Assembly: GCA_019454185.1 (NCBI GenBank)
Contig: CP075368.1
Coordinates: 3,513,649 to 3,577,648, forward strand
DNA length: 64,000 nucleotides
Direction: 5' to 3'
Source of the DNA: Phycisphaeraceae bacterium
GTDB taxonomy: Bacteria; Planctomycetota; Phycisphaerae; Phycisphaerales; UBA1924
The translations under genes and the position numbers were made by a program. Below the pieces are notes generated by a model, which saw only the letters and a list, made by a program, of their open reading frames with translations, ran no database searches and was not told the origin of the DNA. The first letter of the stretch is position 1. Every line of letters begins with the position of its first letter. Of the stretch, positions 26,074 to 37,711 are shown one piece after another.

Positions 26074-27834
26074 ATGATTTCGGCCAGAGTCGATGCGTAT
26101 GACGTCGTCGTGATCGGGGGCGGTCCTGCCGGCACGACCGTCGCGTCTCTCCTCCGCAAGTACAACCCGAACCTTTCGGTACTGATCCTCGAGAAGGAGA
26201 AGTTCCCGCGCGAGCACATCGGTGAGAGCCAGTTGCCCGGGATCAGCGGCATCCTCCATGAGATGGGCGTGTGGGACAAGGTCGAGGCCGCCAACTTCCC
26301 GATCAAGATCGGCGCTTCGTACACATGGGGCAAGATCGGTGATATCTGGGACTTTGATTTCTACCCGGCCGAGGAGTTCGTGGACGAAGCCCGGCCCGCG
26401 AAGTTCGAGGGCCAGCGACTCTTCACGGCGTTTCAGGTCGAGCGAGCGATCTACGACGAGATCCTTCTGCGACACGCGGAGTCTCATGGCGCGATGGTCC
26501 GCGAAGAGACGCAGGTTCGCGAGGTCCTCCGTGATGGGGATCGCGTGACCGGGTTGCAACTGGATTCCGGCGAGATCGTCACGGCTCGGTGGTACGTGGA
26601 TGCGAGCGGCCACGTCGGCCTCATTCGGCGTGCCATGGGCGTCGAGAACCAGGTGCCGCCCGATCTCATGAACATCGCCGTCTGGGACTACTACGACAAC
26701 GCCGAGTGGAAGGTGAAGATCGGCGTGGGCGGCACACGAGTGCAGGTCCGCTCGCTGCCGTACGGCTGGATCTGGTTCATCCCGATGGGGCCGACCAAGT
26801 CCTCCGTCGGGCTGGTCTGCCCCTCGACCTACTACAAGCAGAGCGGGCTCACGCCCAAAGAGCTCCTGCACAAGGCACTCGCGGAGCAGTCAGAGATCGC
26901 AGCACTGTTGAAGAACGCGGTGAGCACCACGGGCGAGGACGTCCGGACAACCAAGAACTGGTCGAACCTCTCCGAGCGCCTCGCTGGCGAGAACTGGTGG
27001 CTGTGCGGCGAGAGCGCGGGCTTCGCAGATCCGATCCTCGCCGCGGGCATGACCCTGGCTCACACCTCCGCGCGCGACGTGGCGTACTCGATCCTCGAGA
27101 TGGAGCGGGGCGAGCTCGATCAGAAGTGGCTTCGGACCCGCTACGACGAGAAGAACCGGCTGAACATCCAGCAGCACATCCGGTTCGCGCAGTACTGGTA
27201 CGCCGCGAACTCGTGCTTCACCGATCTCCAGGCCCACTGCACGCAGATCGCCAAGGACGCGGGATTCAAGCTCAAGCCAACGGAGGCGTGGCGATGGCTC
27301 GCGCAGGGCGGGTTCGCGACGGAATTCATCGATCGTGCCAGCTTCGGCTCGTTCGACATCGGCTCGAGCAAGCAGGTCATGGAGCGCTTCAGCGGCGTCG
27401 CCGCAGAGTTCGAGTTCGGCAAATACAACCAGTACAAGCTCAATCTGATCGGCGCGAAAGAGACCTACCTCGGTGACCTCAAGGACGGGCGAATCCATCG
27501 CGTGAAGTGTCTACAGAGGGGCGTCAACATCCTGCCTTCCGTCGGGTACTACCAGGCGATGGTTGACATTCTGAAGAAGCACGCGGACGTGAAGGACGTC
27601 CTGCATGCGGTCGAAGCGAGGTGCGCTCTGGTCCCACAGGGCGGACGCGCGAGCGAGATCTTCGCTCACTTCCAGGCACTGGAGGCGATGCTCCTCGACG
27701 GCTGGGTCACCGGGAAACTCAACCCGAAAAAGCCCACACTCAACTTGTCCCAGTCGGGCGGTGGGCGACTGATTCGTTCCAACGACGAAGGAACGAAGGC
27801 GCTCGAGAAGGCAAGGCAGAAGCGGGGGGCTTGA
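26074..27834 (+). CDS. FAD-dependent oxidoreductase, flavin-halogenase-like
   Basis: 586 residues from ATG 26074. The FAD-binding motif GGGPAGTT is at residues 15-22. Then come EKFPREHIGESQLPGI (about 50), the pattern shared by flavin-dependent halogenases and related monooxygenases, and GWIWFIPM at 231-238, which fits the GWxWxIP motif used to mark flavin halogenases. A second flavin segment, LCGESAGFADPILAAGM, lies at about 310. The C-terminal 200 residues are specific to this protein. It could chlorinate or brominate an aromatic substrate, or be a non-halogenating relative such as a geranylgeranyl-reductase-type oxidoreductase. A transporter or biosynthetic cluster is not adjacent. Confidence 0.75.
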   Translation: MISARVDAYDVVVIGGGPAGTTVASLLRKYNPNLSVLILEKEKFPREHIGESQLPGISGILHEMGVWDKVEAANFPIKIGASYTWGKIGDIWDFDFYPAEEFVDEARPAKFEGQRLFTAFQVERAIYDEILLRHAESHGAMVREETQVREVLRDGDRVTGLQLDSGEIVTARWYVDASGHVGLIRRAMGVENQVPPDLMNIAVWDYYDNAEWKVKIGVGGTRVQVRSLPYGWIWFIPMGPTKSSVGLVCPSTYYKQSGLTPKELLHKALAEQSEIAALLKNAVSTTGEDVRTTKNWSNLSERLAGENWWLCGESAGFADPILAAGMTLAHTSARDVAYSILEMERGELDQKWLRTRYDEKNRLNIQQHIRFAQYWYAANSCFTDLQAHCTQIAKDAGFKLKPTEAWRWLAQGGFATEFIDRASFGSFDIGSSKQVMERFSGVAAEFEFGKYNQYKLNLIGAKETYLGDLKDGRIHRVKCLQRGVNILPSVGYYQAMVDILKKHADVKDVLHAVEARCALVPQGGRASEIFAHFQALEAMLLDGWVTGKLNPKKPTLNLSQSGGGRLIRSNDEGTKALEKARQKRGA

Positions 27835-27861
27835 CGCGAAAGCGGGAGTTCATTCAAGCAA

Positions 27862-27899
27862 CGAGGGCCGAACGATTGTTCGGCCCTCGGTCGTTCTTA
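27862..27899. terminator. Bidirectional terminator between the flavoprotein gene and pckA
   Basis: A perfect 12 bp stem, CGAGGGCCGAAC (27862-27873) with GTTCGGCCCTCG (27878-27889), closes a four-base loop GATT and is followed by TCGTTCTT. It lies between two convergent genes and can serve both, though the T tract is better on the plus strand. Confidence 0.88.
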
Positions 27900-27921
27900 C
27901 GCCAGCTTGTTCAACGCTTGA

Positions 27922-29517
27922 TCAGCCCCGCGGCCCCGCGTTTCGCACCGAATCTGACATCTCGAACTTCGCATCGTTCTCACGGAAGAGCTTGGCCAGC
28001 TTCTTCGCCTGCGCGTCATAGGCCGCGCCGTCCTTCCACGTGTTGCGCGGGTTCAGGACCTCGGCGGGCACCCCGGGGACTGTGCTCGGCAGCGGGAGCC
28101 CGAAGATCGGGTCCGGCGTGAACGAAGCGTTCGCGAGCGAGCCGTTCATGATCGCCGTGACCATGGCGCGGGTGTACGAGAGCTTGAAGCGGCTGCCGGT
28201 GCCGTAGGCACCGCCCGTCCAGCCCGTATTGAGCAGCCACACGTTCGCGCCGTGCTTCGCGATCCGTTCAGAGAGCATCTTCGCGTACTCGGCCGGTTGG
28301 CGAGGAAGGAACGGCCCGCCGAAGCAGGGGCTGAAGTTGGGCTGGGGCTCCGTCACCCCCGCCTCGGTGCCAGCGAGCTTCGAGGTGTAGCCGTTGATGA
28401 AGTAGTACGCCGCCTGCTCGGGAGACAACCTCGCGACCGGCGGGATAACGCCGAAGGCGTCCGCAGTCAGGAAGATCACGTTCTTCGGGTGCAAGCCGAC
28501 TGAGGGGATGACCGCGCCGTCGATGAAATCGACGGGGTATGTCACGCGGGTGTTCTCGGTGTACTTCGGCGTGTCGTAGTCCGGCACGCGGGACTTCTCG
28601 TCGATCGGCGTGTTCTCAAGGACCGATCCGAAGCGGACCGCGTCCCAGATCTGCGGCTCGCCCTCCTTCGAGAGCTTGATGCACTTGGCGTAGCACCCGC
28701 CCTCGAAGTTGAAAACACCCGACGGCGACCAGCCGTGCTCGTCATCGCCGATCAGCGCACGCTCCGGGTCCGCAGAGAGCGTGGTCTTGCCAGTGCCCGA
28801 GAGCCCGAAGAACAGCGCGACGTTCGACGGGTCCTTCTTCGCCACGTTCGACGAGCAATGCATCGGGAAGACCCCGACCTCCGGCATGTCGTAGTTCATC
28901 GCGTAGAAGATGCTCTTCTTCATCTCGCCCGCGTACTCGGTGCCGAGGATCACAACGATCTTCTTCGAGAGGGACTGCGCGATCAGCACGGGGCCCTTCA
29001 CGCCGAACTTCTGCTGCTCCTCCGCGGTCAGACGTCGACGTCCGGCGTTGATGATCAGCCAGTCCTGCTTCCAGTTCGTGCTCCCGCCCGCTGCGGGGCT
29101 TCCCGGCTTGATGAAGAGGGTGCTCGCAAAGAGCGAGTGCCACGCCTGCTCGGTCGCGACCCGCACGCCCAGCCGATACTTCGGATCCGCGCCTGCGAAG
29201 CCGTCGAAGGTGTAGACCTTGGGACGAGAGTTCAGGTGCTGGACGGCGATGGCGTACGCCGCGTCGAAGAGGTCCGGGCGGATCGGCTGGTTGACGTTCC
29301 CCCACCAGATCTTCCCGTGGATGTCCGGGGTGTCCTCGAGATACTTGTCCTTCGGGCTGCGGCCGGTGCGATCACCGGTCAGGCACATCAACGCGCCGTT
29401 GGATGCGAGCTTCCCCTCTCCCGCGACCAGAGCCCGTTCCACCAGCTCCGCGGCGGACAGGTTGCTCAGCGTCCGATGTGGCGCGAGATCCAGCGACGGC
29501 AACGAAGCGGTCGTCAT
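27922..29517 (-). CDS. pckA: Phosphoenolpyruvate carboxykinase (ATP)
   Basis: 531 residues from ATG 29517 (GGAG nine bases upstream); a longer start at 29541 is possible. It converts oxaloacetate plus ATP to phosphoenolpyruvate and CO2, committing carbon to gluconeogenesis. Visible signatures are TGDRTGRSPKDKY near 55, the kinase-1a P-loop GLSGTGKTTLSAD and the Mn-binding FNFEGGCYAKCI and downstream TPFAGG-type positions. N-terminal and C-terminal lengths are normal. It is cytosolic and monocistronic here, ending at the shared terminator at 27862. Confidence 0.97.
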   Translation of the reverse strand: MTTASLPSLDLAPHRTLSNLSAAELVERALVAGEGKLASNGALMCLTGDRTGRSPKDKYLEDTPDIHGKIWWGNVNQPIRPDLFDAAYAIAVQHLNSRPKVYTFDGFAGADPKYRLGVRVATEQAWHSLFASTLFIKPGSPAAGGSTNWKQDWLIINAGRRRLTAEEQQKFGVKGPVLIAQSLSKKIVVILGTEYAGEMKKSIFYAMNYDMPEVGVFPMHCSSNVAKKDPSNVALFFGLSGTGKTTLSADPERALIGDDEHGWSPSGVFNFEGGCYAKCIKLSKEGEPQIWDAVRFGSVLENTPIDEKSRVPDYDTPKYTENTRVTYPVDFIDGAVIPSVGLHPKNVIFLTADAFGVIPPVARLSPEQAAYYFINGYTSKLAGTEAGVTEPQPNFSPCFGGPFLPRQPAEYAKMLSERIAKHGANVWLLNTGWTGGAYGTGSRFKLSYTRAMVTAIMNGSLANASFTPDPIFGLPLPSTVPGVPAEVLNPRNTWKDGAAYDAQAKKLAKLFRENDAKFEMSDSVRNAGPRG

Positions 29518-29713
29518 TGTGCATACTCCATTTCTGGACATTTCCGGGTGGAAGGGAAGGTTAGCCCCGAGTGCCCGCCTCCGGCTACTGGATTGTCGCT
29601 CACTGAACCGGCGGCAACGGGTGGGCGTGGAGGCGTCGAGGGGGAGGGGGGTGGAGAGTCTCCCCCGTATCCCTCACGAACAGGCATCGGCCCGACCCGC
29701 TCGAACCCGATAG

Positions 29714-29742
29714 TTTCCGGGAGCGGTGCCGCGTCCTATCCT
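29714..29742 (+). promoter_or_regulatory. Possible promoter of tRNA-His
   Basis: TTTCCG at 29714-29719 and TATCCT at 29737-29742 are 17 bases apart and would start transcription about 25 bases before the tRNA. The boxes are weak matches. Confidence 0.25.
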
Positions 29743-29773
29743 TCTCTCCCGTTGGGTTCCTCCCGACGCAGAT

Positions 29774-29847
29774 GGTGGCCATAGCTCAGTTGGCAGAGCA
29801 CCGGGTTGTGATCCCGGGTGTCGCGGGTTCGAGTCCCGTTGGTCACC
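29774..29847 (+). tRNA. tRNA-His (GTG anticodon)
   Basis: The full cloverleaf folds: acceptor GTGGCCA pairs with TGGTCAC, D arm CTCAGTTGGCAGAG, anticodon stem CCGGG/CCCGG with loop TTGTGAT (anticodon GTG), and T arm with GGTTCGAGTCC. An extra G stands before the acceptor and faces C73, the G-1 identity element of histidine tRNAs. CCA is not encoded; the sequence continues with CTT. Confidence 0.96.
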
Positions 29848-29897
29848 CTTGCAGACGAGTCCGCGCGAGGCAACTTTGGCGCAGGCGTGCGGAACCA

Positions 29898-32099
29898 TCA
29901 CGCCGCGCGAGACGAGTGCCCCGAGCCCGCCGCGACACATTTGTCAGACGATCGTCCGAGCCACTTGGAGCACGCATCCAGCAAGGACTGGCGTGTGAAC
30001 GGCTTGGCGATGAAGTCGTCGCACCCCGCCGCCAGACAGAGATTGCTGTCCTCCACGCGAGCGTTCGCGGTGATCGCGATGATCGGCGTCTTGAATCCGC
30101 GCCGACGCAACGCCTTGGTCGCCTCGTACCCGTCCATCACCGGCATCTGCATGTCCATCAGCACGATGTCGAATGTGCCGGATTCGATGATCTCGATGGC
30201 CGTCTTTCCATCACCCGCGACCACAACCTCCGCGCCGCCCTTGCTGAGGTGGTGCTTCGCGAGCCGTTGGTTATCGGGTCCATCCTCAACGAGGAGGACG
30301 CGCCGATTCCTCAGCGGACTCTCGGCATGGGCAGTGCCCGTTGCCCCCTGCGCAGAGCCCGCGAGCGATTTCACTTCATCGTCGGCGAGCGTCTGGCTGA
30401 CAATCCCCACCTCGATATCCAGCGTGAACGTGCTGCCGACACCAGGGCAACTGTCCACCACGATGTCTCCGCCGAGCATGCGGGCGAGCTCGCGTGAGAT
30501 GCTCAGGCCAAGCCCGGTGCCGCCAAATCGGCGCGACATCGAGGCGTCCGCCTGCGTGAACGGCTTGAAGAGTCTGGCGAGCACCTCGTCGGTCATCCCG
30601 ATACCCGAGTCGATCACGCGAACGCGGAGACGCCAGTCCCGGAGAGGATCGGCCTTCACGCCGGCTTCGATACGCACGGATCCAGACGCAGTGAACTTGA
30701 TCGCGTTGCCCACTAGATTGAACAGAATCTGCCTCAGGCGTGTCGGATCGGTGCGCACACGAGTCGGTGCCGCACCCGCCCACTCGACGACGAGCTTCAG
30801 ACCTTTCGCTGACGCGTTCTCGAGCATCAGCATCCGCACGTCCTCGAGCAACGCGCCGGGATCACACTCCATCAGCTCGACGCGCATCTTCCCTGCTTCA
30901 ACCTTGGAATAGTCGAGCACATCGTTGATCAGCGTCAACAGATGCTCGCCGCTCCGCTTGACCGTGCGCAGCCAGACCGCCGCCTCCTCATCAAACTGAC
31001 GCTCACGTTCCAGCAACTCCGCGTACCCCAGGATCGCGGTCATGGGTGTTCGCAGCTCGTGTGTCATGTTCGCGACAAACGCGCCCTTGGCACGATTGGC
31101 CATCTCCGCCTTCTCACGCTCGGCCTGCAACTCAACGGCCTGCTGCTCGAGCGTCGCCGATTTCTGCTCAAGCTCGATCGTCTGCTGGCGCATCGCGGCC
31201 TGTGCTGCCATCACCCGCCGACGCTGATCCCACACGATCAGTCCGACGCACGCACTGGCCCCCAGTGCAGGAAGCAGACCATACAGCGCGGCGCGTCGCA
31301 TAGCAGCAACTTGGTCCAGATACTCGGCCGCGTTCATGTCCACGCCGACACCGCCGACCGCCTTTCCTCTCGAGTCGAGGATCGGGGCGAAGCCCGTCAT
31401 GAACGTTCCCCATTTGTCGGTGTAGGGCTCATCAGAGGCCGAGCACAGCGGCGTGCCCGGCTGAGACGCAAGCACAACGAACGTCGCCGGGTCCGCGTCC
31501 TCGTACAACTCCCACACACCCGCACGATCCTCCACACCATCGCCGTCGTGGTCGCCCGGTTTCGCGGCGTCGAGAATGAATCGGATATCTACGCCGTCCT
31601 GGACAAAGGTGTAGATGTACTGCACACCCCTCGCCCGAGACTGCATCGCGCGAAGCGGTGTGATCGCCAGGTCGTACTCGGCCGTGTCGATCTGGTCGGG
31701 GCTCCGAATGGTTGAGTGCAGCGCAGGGTCAACCAGCGACGCCGCGCTCTCTGCGATCCGCATCAGACTCTGCTTCAATTCGTTCTTGTACGCGACCGTT
31801 GACGCAGTCCAGAGCCCGATGATCGCGATGACCGAAGCCCCGAGCACCGCTGCTCCGGTGCAAAGGCCTTCGAGCGCGGGACGGATCGGCGGAGCCGATT
31901 CCGCCTCGGTCGATCCTCGCGATTGACGACCGGCGTCGATCAATGCAGATGCTCTCCGGCCGAGTCTGGTCGTCCCCGCAGCCGAGTGACCACCCGGAGT
32001 ACTGAGATCGGCCTCGGAGAAGCCCCGGTTGACGCCGATTCCCCAACTGGGGTTTCGCTCATCGAACCACCAGCATTTCGCGTGTTCTCGGACGTTCAA
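29898..32099 (-). CDS. Membrane hybrid histidine kinase with receiver domain
   Basis: 733 residues if TTG 32099 is used; the start is uncertain because there is no Shine-Dalgarno there and the N-terminal 70 residues look non-coding-like, so a start nearer residue 50 is possible. Layout: TM helix about 78-103, an extracytoplasmic sensor of about 165 residues (YIYTFVQDGVDIRFILDAAK), TM helix 272-290, coiled coil 300-340, HisKA with H347 in THELRTPM, HATPase with N box NLVGNAIKF and G boxes DSGIG and GGTGLGLSI, then a receiver with phosphoacceptor D649 (VLMDMQMPVMDG) and Lys699. The gene directly follows the PilZ-receiver gene, the two stops and starts touching. Confidence 0.88.
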   Translation of the reverse strand: MNVREHAKCWWFDERNPSWGIGVNRGFSEADLSTPGGHSAAGTTRLGRRASALIDAGRQSRGSTEAESAPPIRPALEGLCTGAAVLGASVIAIIGLWTASTVAYKNELKQSLMRIAESAASLVDPALHSTIRSPDQIDTAEYDLAITPLRAMQSRARGVQYIYTFVQDGVDIRFILDAAKPGDHDGDGVEDRAGVWELYEDADPATFVVLASQPGTPLCSASDEPYTDKWGTFMTGFAPILDSRGKAVGGVGVDMNAAEYLDQVAAMRRAALYGLLPALGASACVGLIVWDQRRRVMAAQAAMRQQTIELEQKSATLEQQAVELQAEREKAEMANRAKGAFVANMTHELRTPMTAILGYAELLERERQFDEEAAVWLRTVKRSGEHLLTLINDVLDYSKVEAGKMRVELMECDPGALLEDVRMLMLENASAKGLKLVVEWAGAAPTRVRTDPTRLRQILFNLVGNAIKFTASGSVRIEAGVKADPLRDWRLRVRVIDSGIGMTDEVLARLFKPFTQADASMSRRFGGTGLGLSISRELARMLGGDIVVDSCPGVGSTFTLDIEVGIVSQTLADDEVKSLAGSAQGATGTAHAESPLRNRRVLLVEDGPDNQRLAKHHLSKGGAEVVVAGDGKTAIEIIESGTFDIVLMDMQMPVMDGYEATKALRRRGFKTPIIAITANARVEDSNLCLAAGCDDFIAKPFTRQSLLDACSKWLGRSSDKCVAAGSGHSSRAA

Positions 32100-33275
32100 T
32101 CACGCCGCGTGCTGCTGGGGAGGACGCACCCGATCGCACGCCGCGATCAGAGACCGGATCATCGGCTGTGCCTCCCGAACGCTCCCCGTCTTCGTGAGGG
32201 CGAGAGCGGCCTGTTCGGCCGACGCCGCAAGCCCAGCGTACCCCATCGCTGGGGCCGTTCCCATGATGCTCGAACAGAGCGATTTTGCGCGGCTGAAGTC
32301 GTTCTGATCGATCGTCGCTTGCAGCGCGGCTGCTGTCGTCCTCAGGTCACCGAGAAACCCGTCGATCAGCGCGAGGTTCGGGTGATCGTTCGGCAGAGAC
32401 GGATACATCGGACCGGCGCCCCCGCCCAGCAGAAGGTACTCGGCGATGGCGCGAAGCAGCACGTCCTGCTCCAAGGGCTTGCCGAGGGTTGCCTCTGCCT
32501 GCGGATCGCCGGAGCAGAGGAGCGAGGCGTCGATATCCGCCGCCAGCAGCACCATCGGAGACGTGAAACCTGTCGCTCTCGCTCGCTTGAGAAAGGCGAT
32601 GCCATCCGGGCGACCAGGACCGAGGTCCGCGTCGACGAGCGCAAGGTCGCATCCCTCGTTGAGCCAGCGCAGGGCCTCGTCCGCATCGTCGGTCTGACGA
32701 AGACGCAGCTGCGTCCCGCGCAGGTAGTGTTGAACCAGACGACGATCCATAGGAGAGTCGTCGATGTGAACGACCGTCCCCTGGAGACGATCCGGATCGA
32801 CGCGCTCCAGCGAGAACCTGTTGCTCTGGCCGTCGGCGCGGAGATAGTCACGCGCCTCGATCCGCTTCGCGAACTTGATACCGATCTCGTGGATCACACC
32901 TCGAACGTGCTGGCACCGGCAGACCGTTCCCTCGATCGAGTTCGTGCCGCCAGCAGGATTCGGCAGCACGAGTCGGACCTTCGAGCCGAGATGGACGTAG
33001 GAGCTGTGCAGCACGCTCGCGCCGCCGCACGAAAGATTGCGGCATGCCACCTCAAGATCCGAGGACATGCCCCGCGCCTGCGTGATGTGCATGCGGATGC
33101 TTGTCTGGCGGAACGGCCAGCGGACGAAATCGCGCTTCTTCGATGCATCCGCCGCGCCCGACCGTTCATCGAGCTCGTCGAGCAGTTCCTCCAGCGCGCG
33201 CTGCTCAAGGTTCACGGTGTTCGGCCTGCCGGCCTTGCTCGGAATCGCGTTGGCGTTGTAACGTCGGATGCTCAT
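32100..33275 (-). CDS. PilZ - receiver - HPt-like signalling protein
   Basis: 391 residues with three parts. Residues 40-140 are a PilZ c-di-GMP-binding domain: the RxxxR motif is R48-DFV-R52, and the (D/N)xSxxG motif is N80-L-S-C-G-G, both complete. Residues 168-285 are a receiver domain with acidic DD(S) at 172-174, phosphoacceptor Asp215 in LALVDADLG and Lys266 in LGKPLE. Residues 300-375 align to an HPt domain (GTAPAMGYAGLAASAEQAAL) but the phosphorylatable His is Ser335. The gene precedes the hybrid histidine kinase on the same strand, so it is its likely partner. Confidence 0.82.
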   Translation of the reverse strand: MSIRRYNANAIPSKAGRPNTVNLEQRALEELLDELDERSGAADASKKRDFVRWPFRQTSIRMHITQARGMSSDLEVACRNLSCGGASVLHSSYVHLGSKVRLVLPNPAGGTNSIEGTVCRCQHVRGVIHEIGIKFAKRIEARDYLRADGQSNRFSLERVDPDRLQGTVVHIDDSPMDRRLVQHYLRGTQLRLRQTDDADEALRWLNEGCDLALVDADLGPGRPDGIAFLKRARATGFTSPMVLLAADIDASLLCSGDPQAEATLGKPLEQDVLLRAIAEYLLLGGGAGPMYPSLPNDHPNLALIDGFLGDLRTTAAALQATIDQNDFSRAKSLCSSIMGTAPAMGYAGLAASAEQAALALTKTGSVREAQPMIRSLIAACDRVRPPQQHAA

Positions 33276-33423
33276 GTGCCCATCGCCCTCGCGGGCGGAA
33301 TGCCCGGCTGTCGCTCAAGATCGGCGATGATCCGGTGCCGATGCGGCACCCAGTGGCGAACGCGCACGACTGGCGCAACGGGGGGACGCTCCAGCCCGCA
33401 CAAACGTCACAATCTCACTCCGA

Positions 33424-36150
<2,727 letters not shown>

Positions 36151-36370
36151 TCAGGACTTGAAGACCCCCGCGACACCGCACACACACGTCTCAAAACTGG
36201 AAACGAGGCCGCGGTTATGCGATCCGTCCAAGAGGCGAACAAGCCGCTTGCACGCAGGGGTTCCCAAGGACATGAGATTCTAGGCGAACGCCCCCGAGAA
36301 CGCCTCGGTTTCGACGCCGATTCGAGCGTCTTTCACCGTCGATTTTTCAGGTCCGTCGCAGGCACAATAC

Positions 36371-36392
36371 AGCCCCGCAGGGGCTTCTTTCC
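36371..36392 (+). terminator. Terminator-like hairpin upstream of gyrB
   Basis: AGCCCC (36371-36376), loop GCA, GGGGCT (36380-36385), then TCTTTCC. The orientation suits a plus-strand transcript, yet no plus-strand gene precedes it. Confidence 0.45.
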
Positions 36393-36580
36393 GATCGATT
36401 CTCGCACCGCGAAACACGCATTCCGTCGGCATGATCAGGTCTCCATGTATGCCACGTTGCGTCTGTGATGCATAGCACATGTTGGACCCGTCGACGCGGA
36501 TGCCGCTCTCATCTCTGGCATGGTCATCGAGACACGATCGAATAGTCGAGGCACCCCCCGGGGGGGCACCCCGCTGCCCA

Positions 36581-36595
36581 GTGATGGCTCATCAC
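36581..36595. promoter_or_regulatory. Perfect 6-3-6 inverted repeat, possible operator
   Basis: GTGATG (36581-36586), GCT, CATCAC (36590-36595), about 95 bases before the kinase start. The spacing fits a dimeric regulator site or a small RNA hairpin. Confidence 0.3.
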
Positions 36596-36689
36596 GGGGA
36601 TTGCAGGAACCCTCGCGAACGGGCATACTGATGGGCTACCATCGACTCGCGCAACGCCCGGTTGGGTTGCGTCAAGGATCAAGGGTATC

Positions 36690-37640
36690 GTGCGCTCCGG
36701 ATCAGACCCCGGGCGTTTCATGGATGTTTGGACTGTGACGGCGATTGAACCAAAGAAACGAGGCGACTCCGTTGAGGGGTACAAGATCCTGTCCGAGATC
36801 GGGCGGGGAGCGGCCTCCATCATTTACGTCGTCCAGGACGTCAAGTCCAAGCAGGTCTGGGCCCTCAAGCACGTCGATCGCGGCGACGCCAAGGATGCCC
36901 GATTCCTTGACCAGGCCGAGAGCGAGTACCGCATCGCTCAGGAACTCAACCACCCCGCCATCCGGAAGATCACCCGAATGTTCAAGAAGGGCACGCTCCT
37001 GACCACCAAGGAGCTCTACCTGGTCATGGAACTCGTCGACGGTGTCTCGCTCGACAAGGCCCCCCCCAAGAACTTCGAGCAGGCCGTGGACATCTTCCAA
37101 CAGGTCGCCGACGCGATGCACCACATGCACAAGCGCGGCTATGTCCACGCCGACATGAAGCCGAACAACATCGTCGTCGCTGACGGCGGCGTTGTGAAGA
37201 TCATCGACCTCGGCCAGGGGTGCAAGATCGGCACGGTCAAGCCCCGCATCCAGGGGACGCCCGACTACATCGCCCCGGAGCAGGTCCATCGCCGCCCGAT
37301 CACGCCGAAGACCGACATCTACAACCTCGGCGCGACTATGTACTGGGTCTTCACCCGGCAGCACATTCCGACCGCACTCGCCAAGGGCGACTCACTCGTC
37401 AACTCGCTCGACGACAGTCTCATCCAGAAGCCCAAGCCGGTTGTGGAACTCAATCCCAGGGTCCACCCGAAACTCAGCGAGCTGATCATGTCGTGCGTCG
37501 AGGTTGATGCAGACAATCGCCCCGAGACAATGGCTCTCGTCGCCGACCGGCTGTCGTTGATCCTCGGGATTCTCCGGGCCAAAGCCGAGGATGTCGTCCG
37601 TTCGATGGATCAGTCGGAGCGGACCGACACCGACCAATAG
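36690..37640 (+). CDS. Serine/threonine protein kinase, non-RD type
   Basis: 316 residues from GTG 36690 (AAGGG just before). ATG 36720 is an alternative. The Hanks-type kinase fold is complete: Gly loop IGRGAASIIY at 37-46, ATP Lys60 in WALKH, catalytic Asp155 and Asn160 in YVHADMKPNN, metal motif DLG at 173-175 and APEQ at 196-199. Arg of the usual HRD is Ala154, so it is a non-RD kinase, and the DFG Phe is Leu. There is no transmembrane or sensor domain after residue 285, so it is cytosolic. A phosphoesterase gene follows after 72 bases. Confidence 0.88.
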   Translation: MRSGSDPGRFMDVWTVTAIEPKKRGDSVEGYKILSEIGRGAASIIYVVQDVKSKQVWALKHVDRGDAKDARFLDQAESEYRIAQELNHPAIRKITRMFKKGTLLTTKELYLVMELVDGVSLDKAPPKNFEQAVDIFQQVADAMHHMHKRGYVHADMKPNNIVVADGGVVKIIDLGQGCKIGTVKPRIQGTPDYIAPEQVHRRPITPKTDIYNLGATMYWVFTRQHIPTALAKGDSLVNSLDDSLIQKPKPVVELNPRVHPKLSELIMSCVEVDADNRPETMALVADRLSLILGILRAKAEDVVRSMDQSERTDTDQ

Positions 37641-37711
37641 ATCGCGCCCCGTCCCGCTGGTTCGAGTGCGAGCCCTGTGGGACTCTGAAACGGGGCTCGG
37701 AAGGGGGCGCG

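Noticed and set aside
36217..36468. 83-codon plus-strand frame between gyrB and the kinase
   Set aside because: No Shine-Dalgarno, no domain, and a terminator-like hairpin lies inside it. Treated as gene-free.
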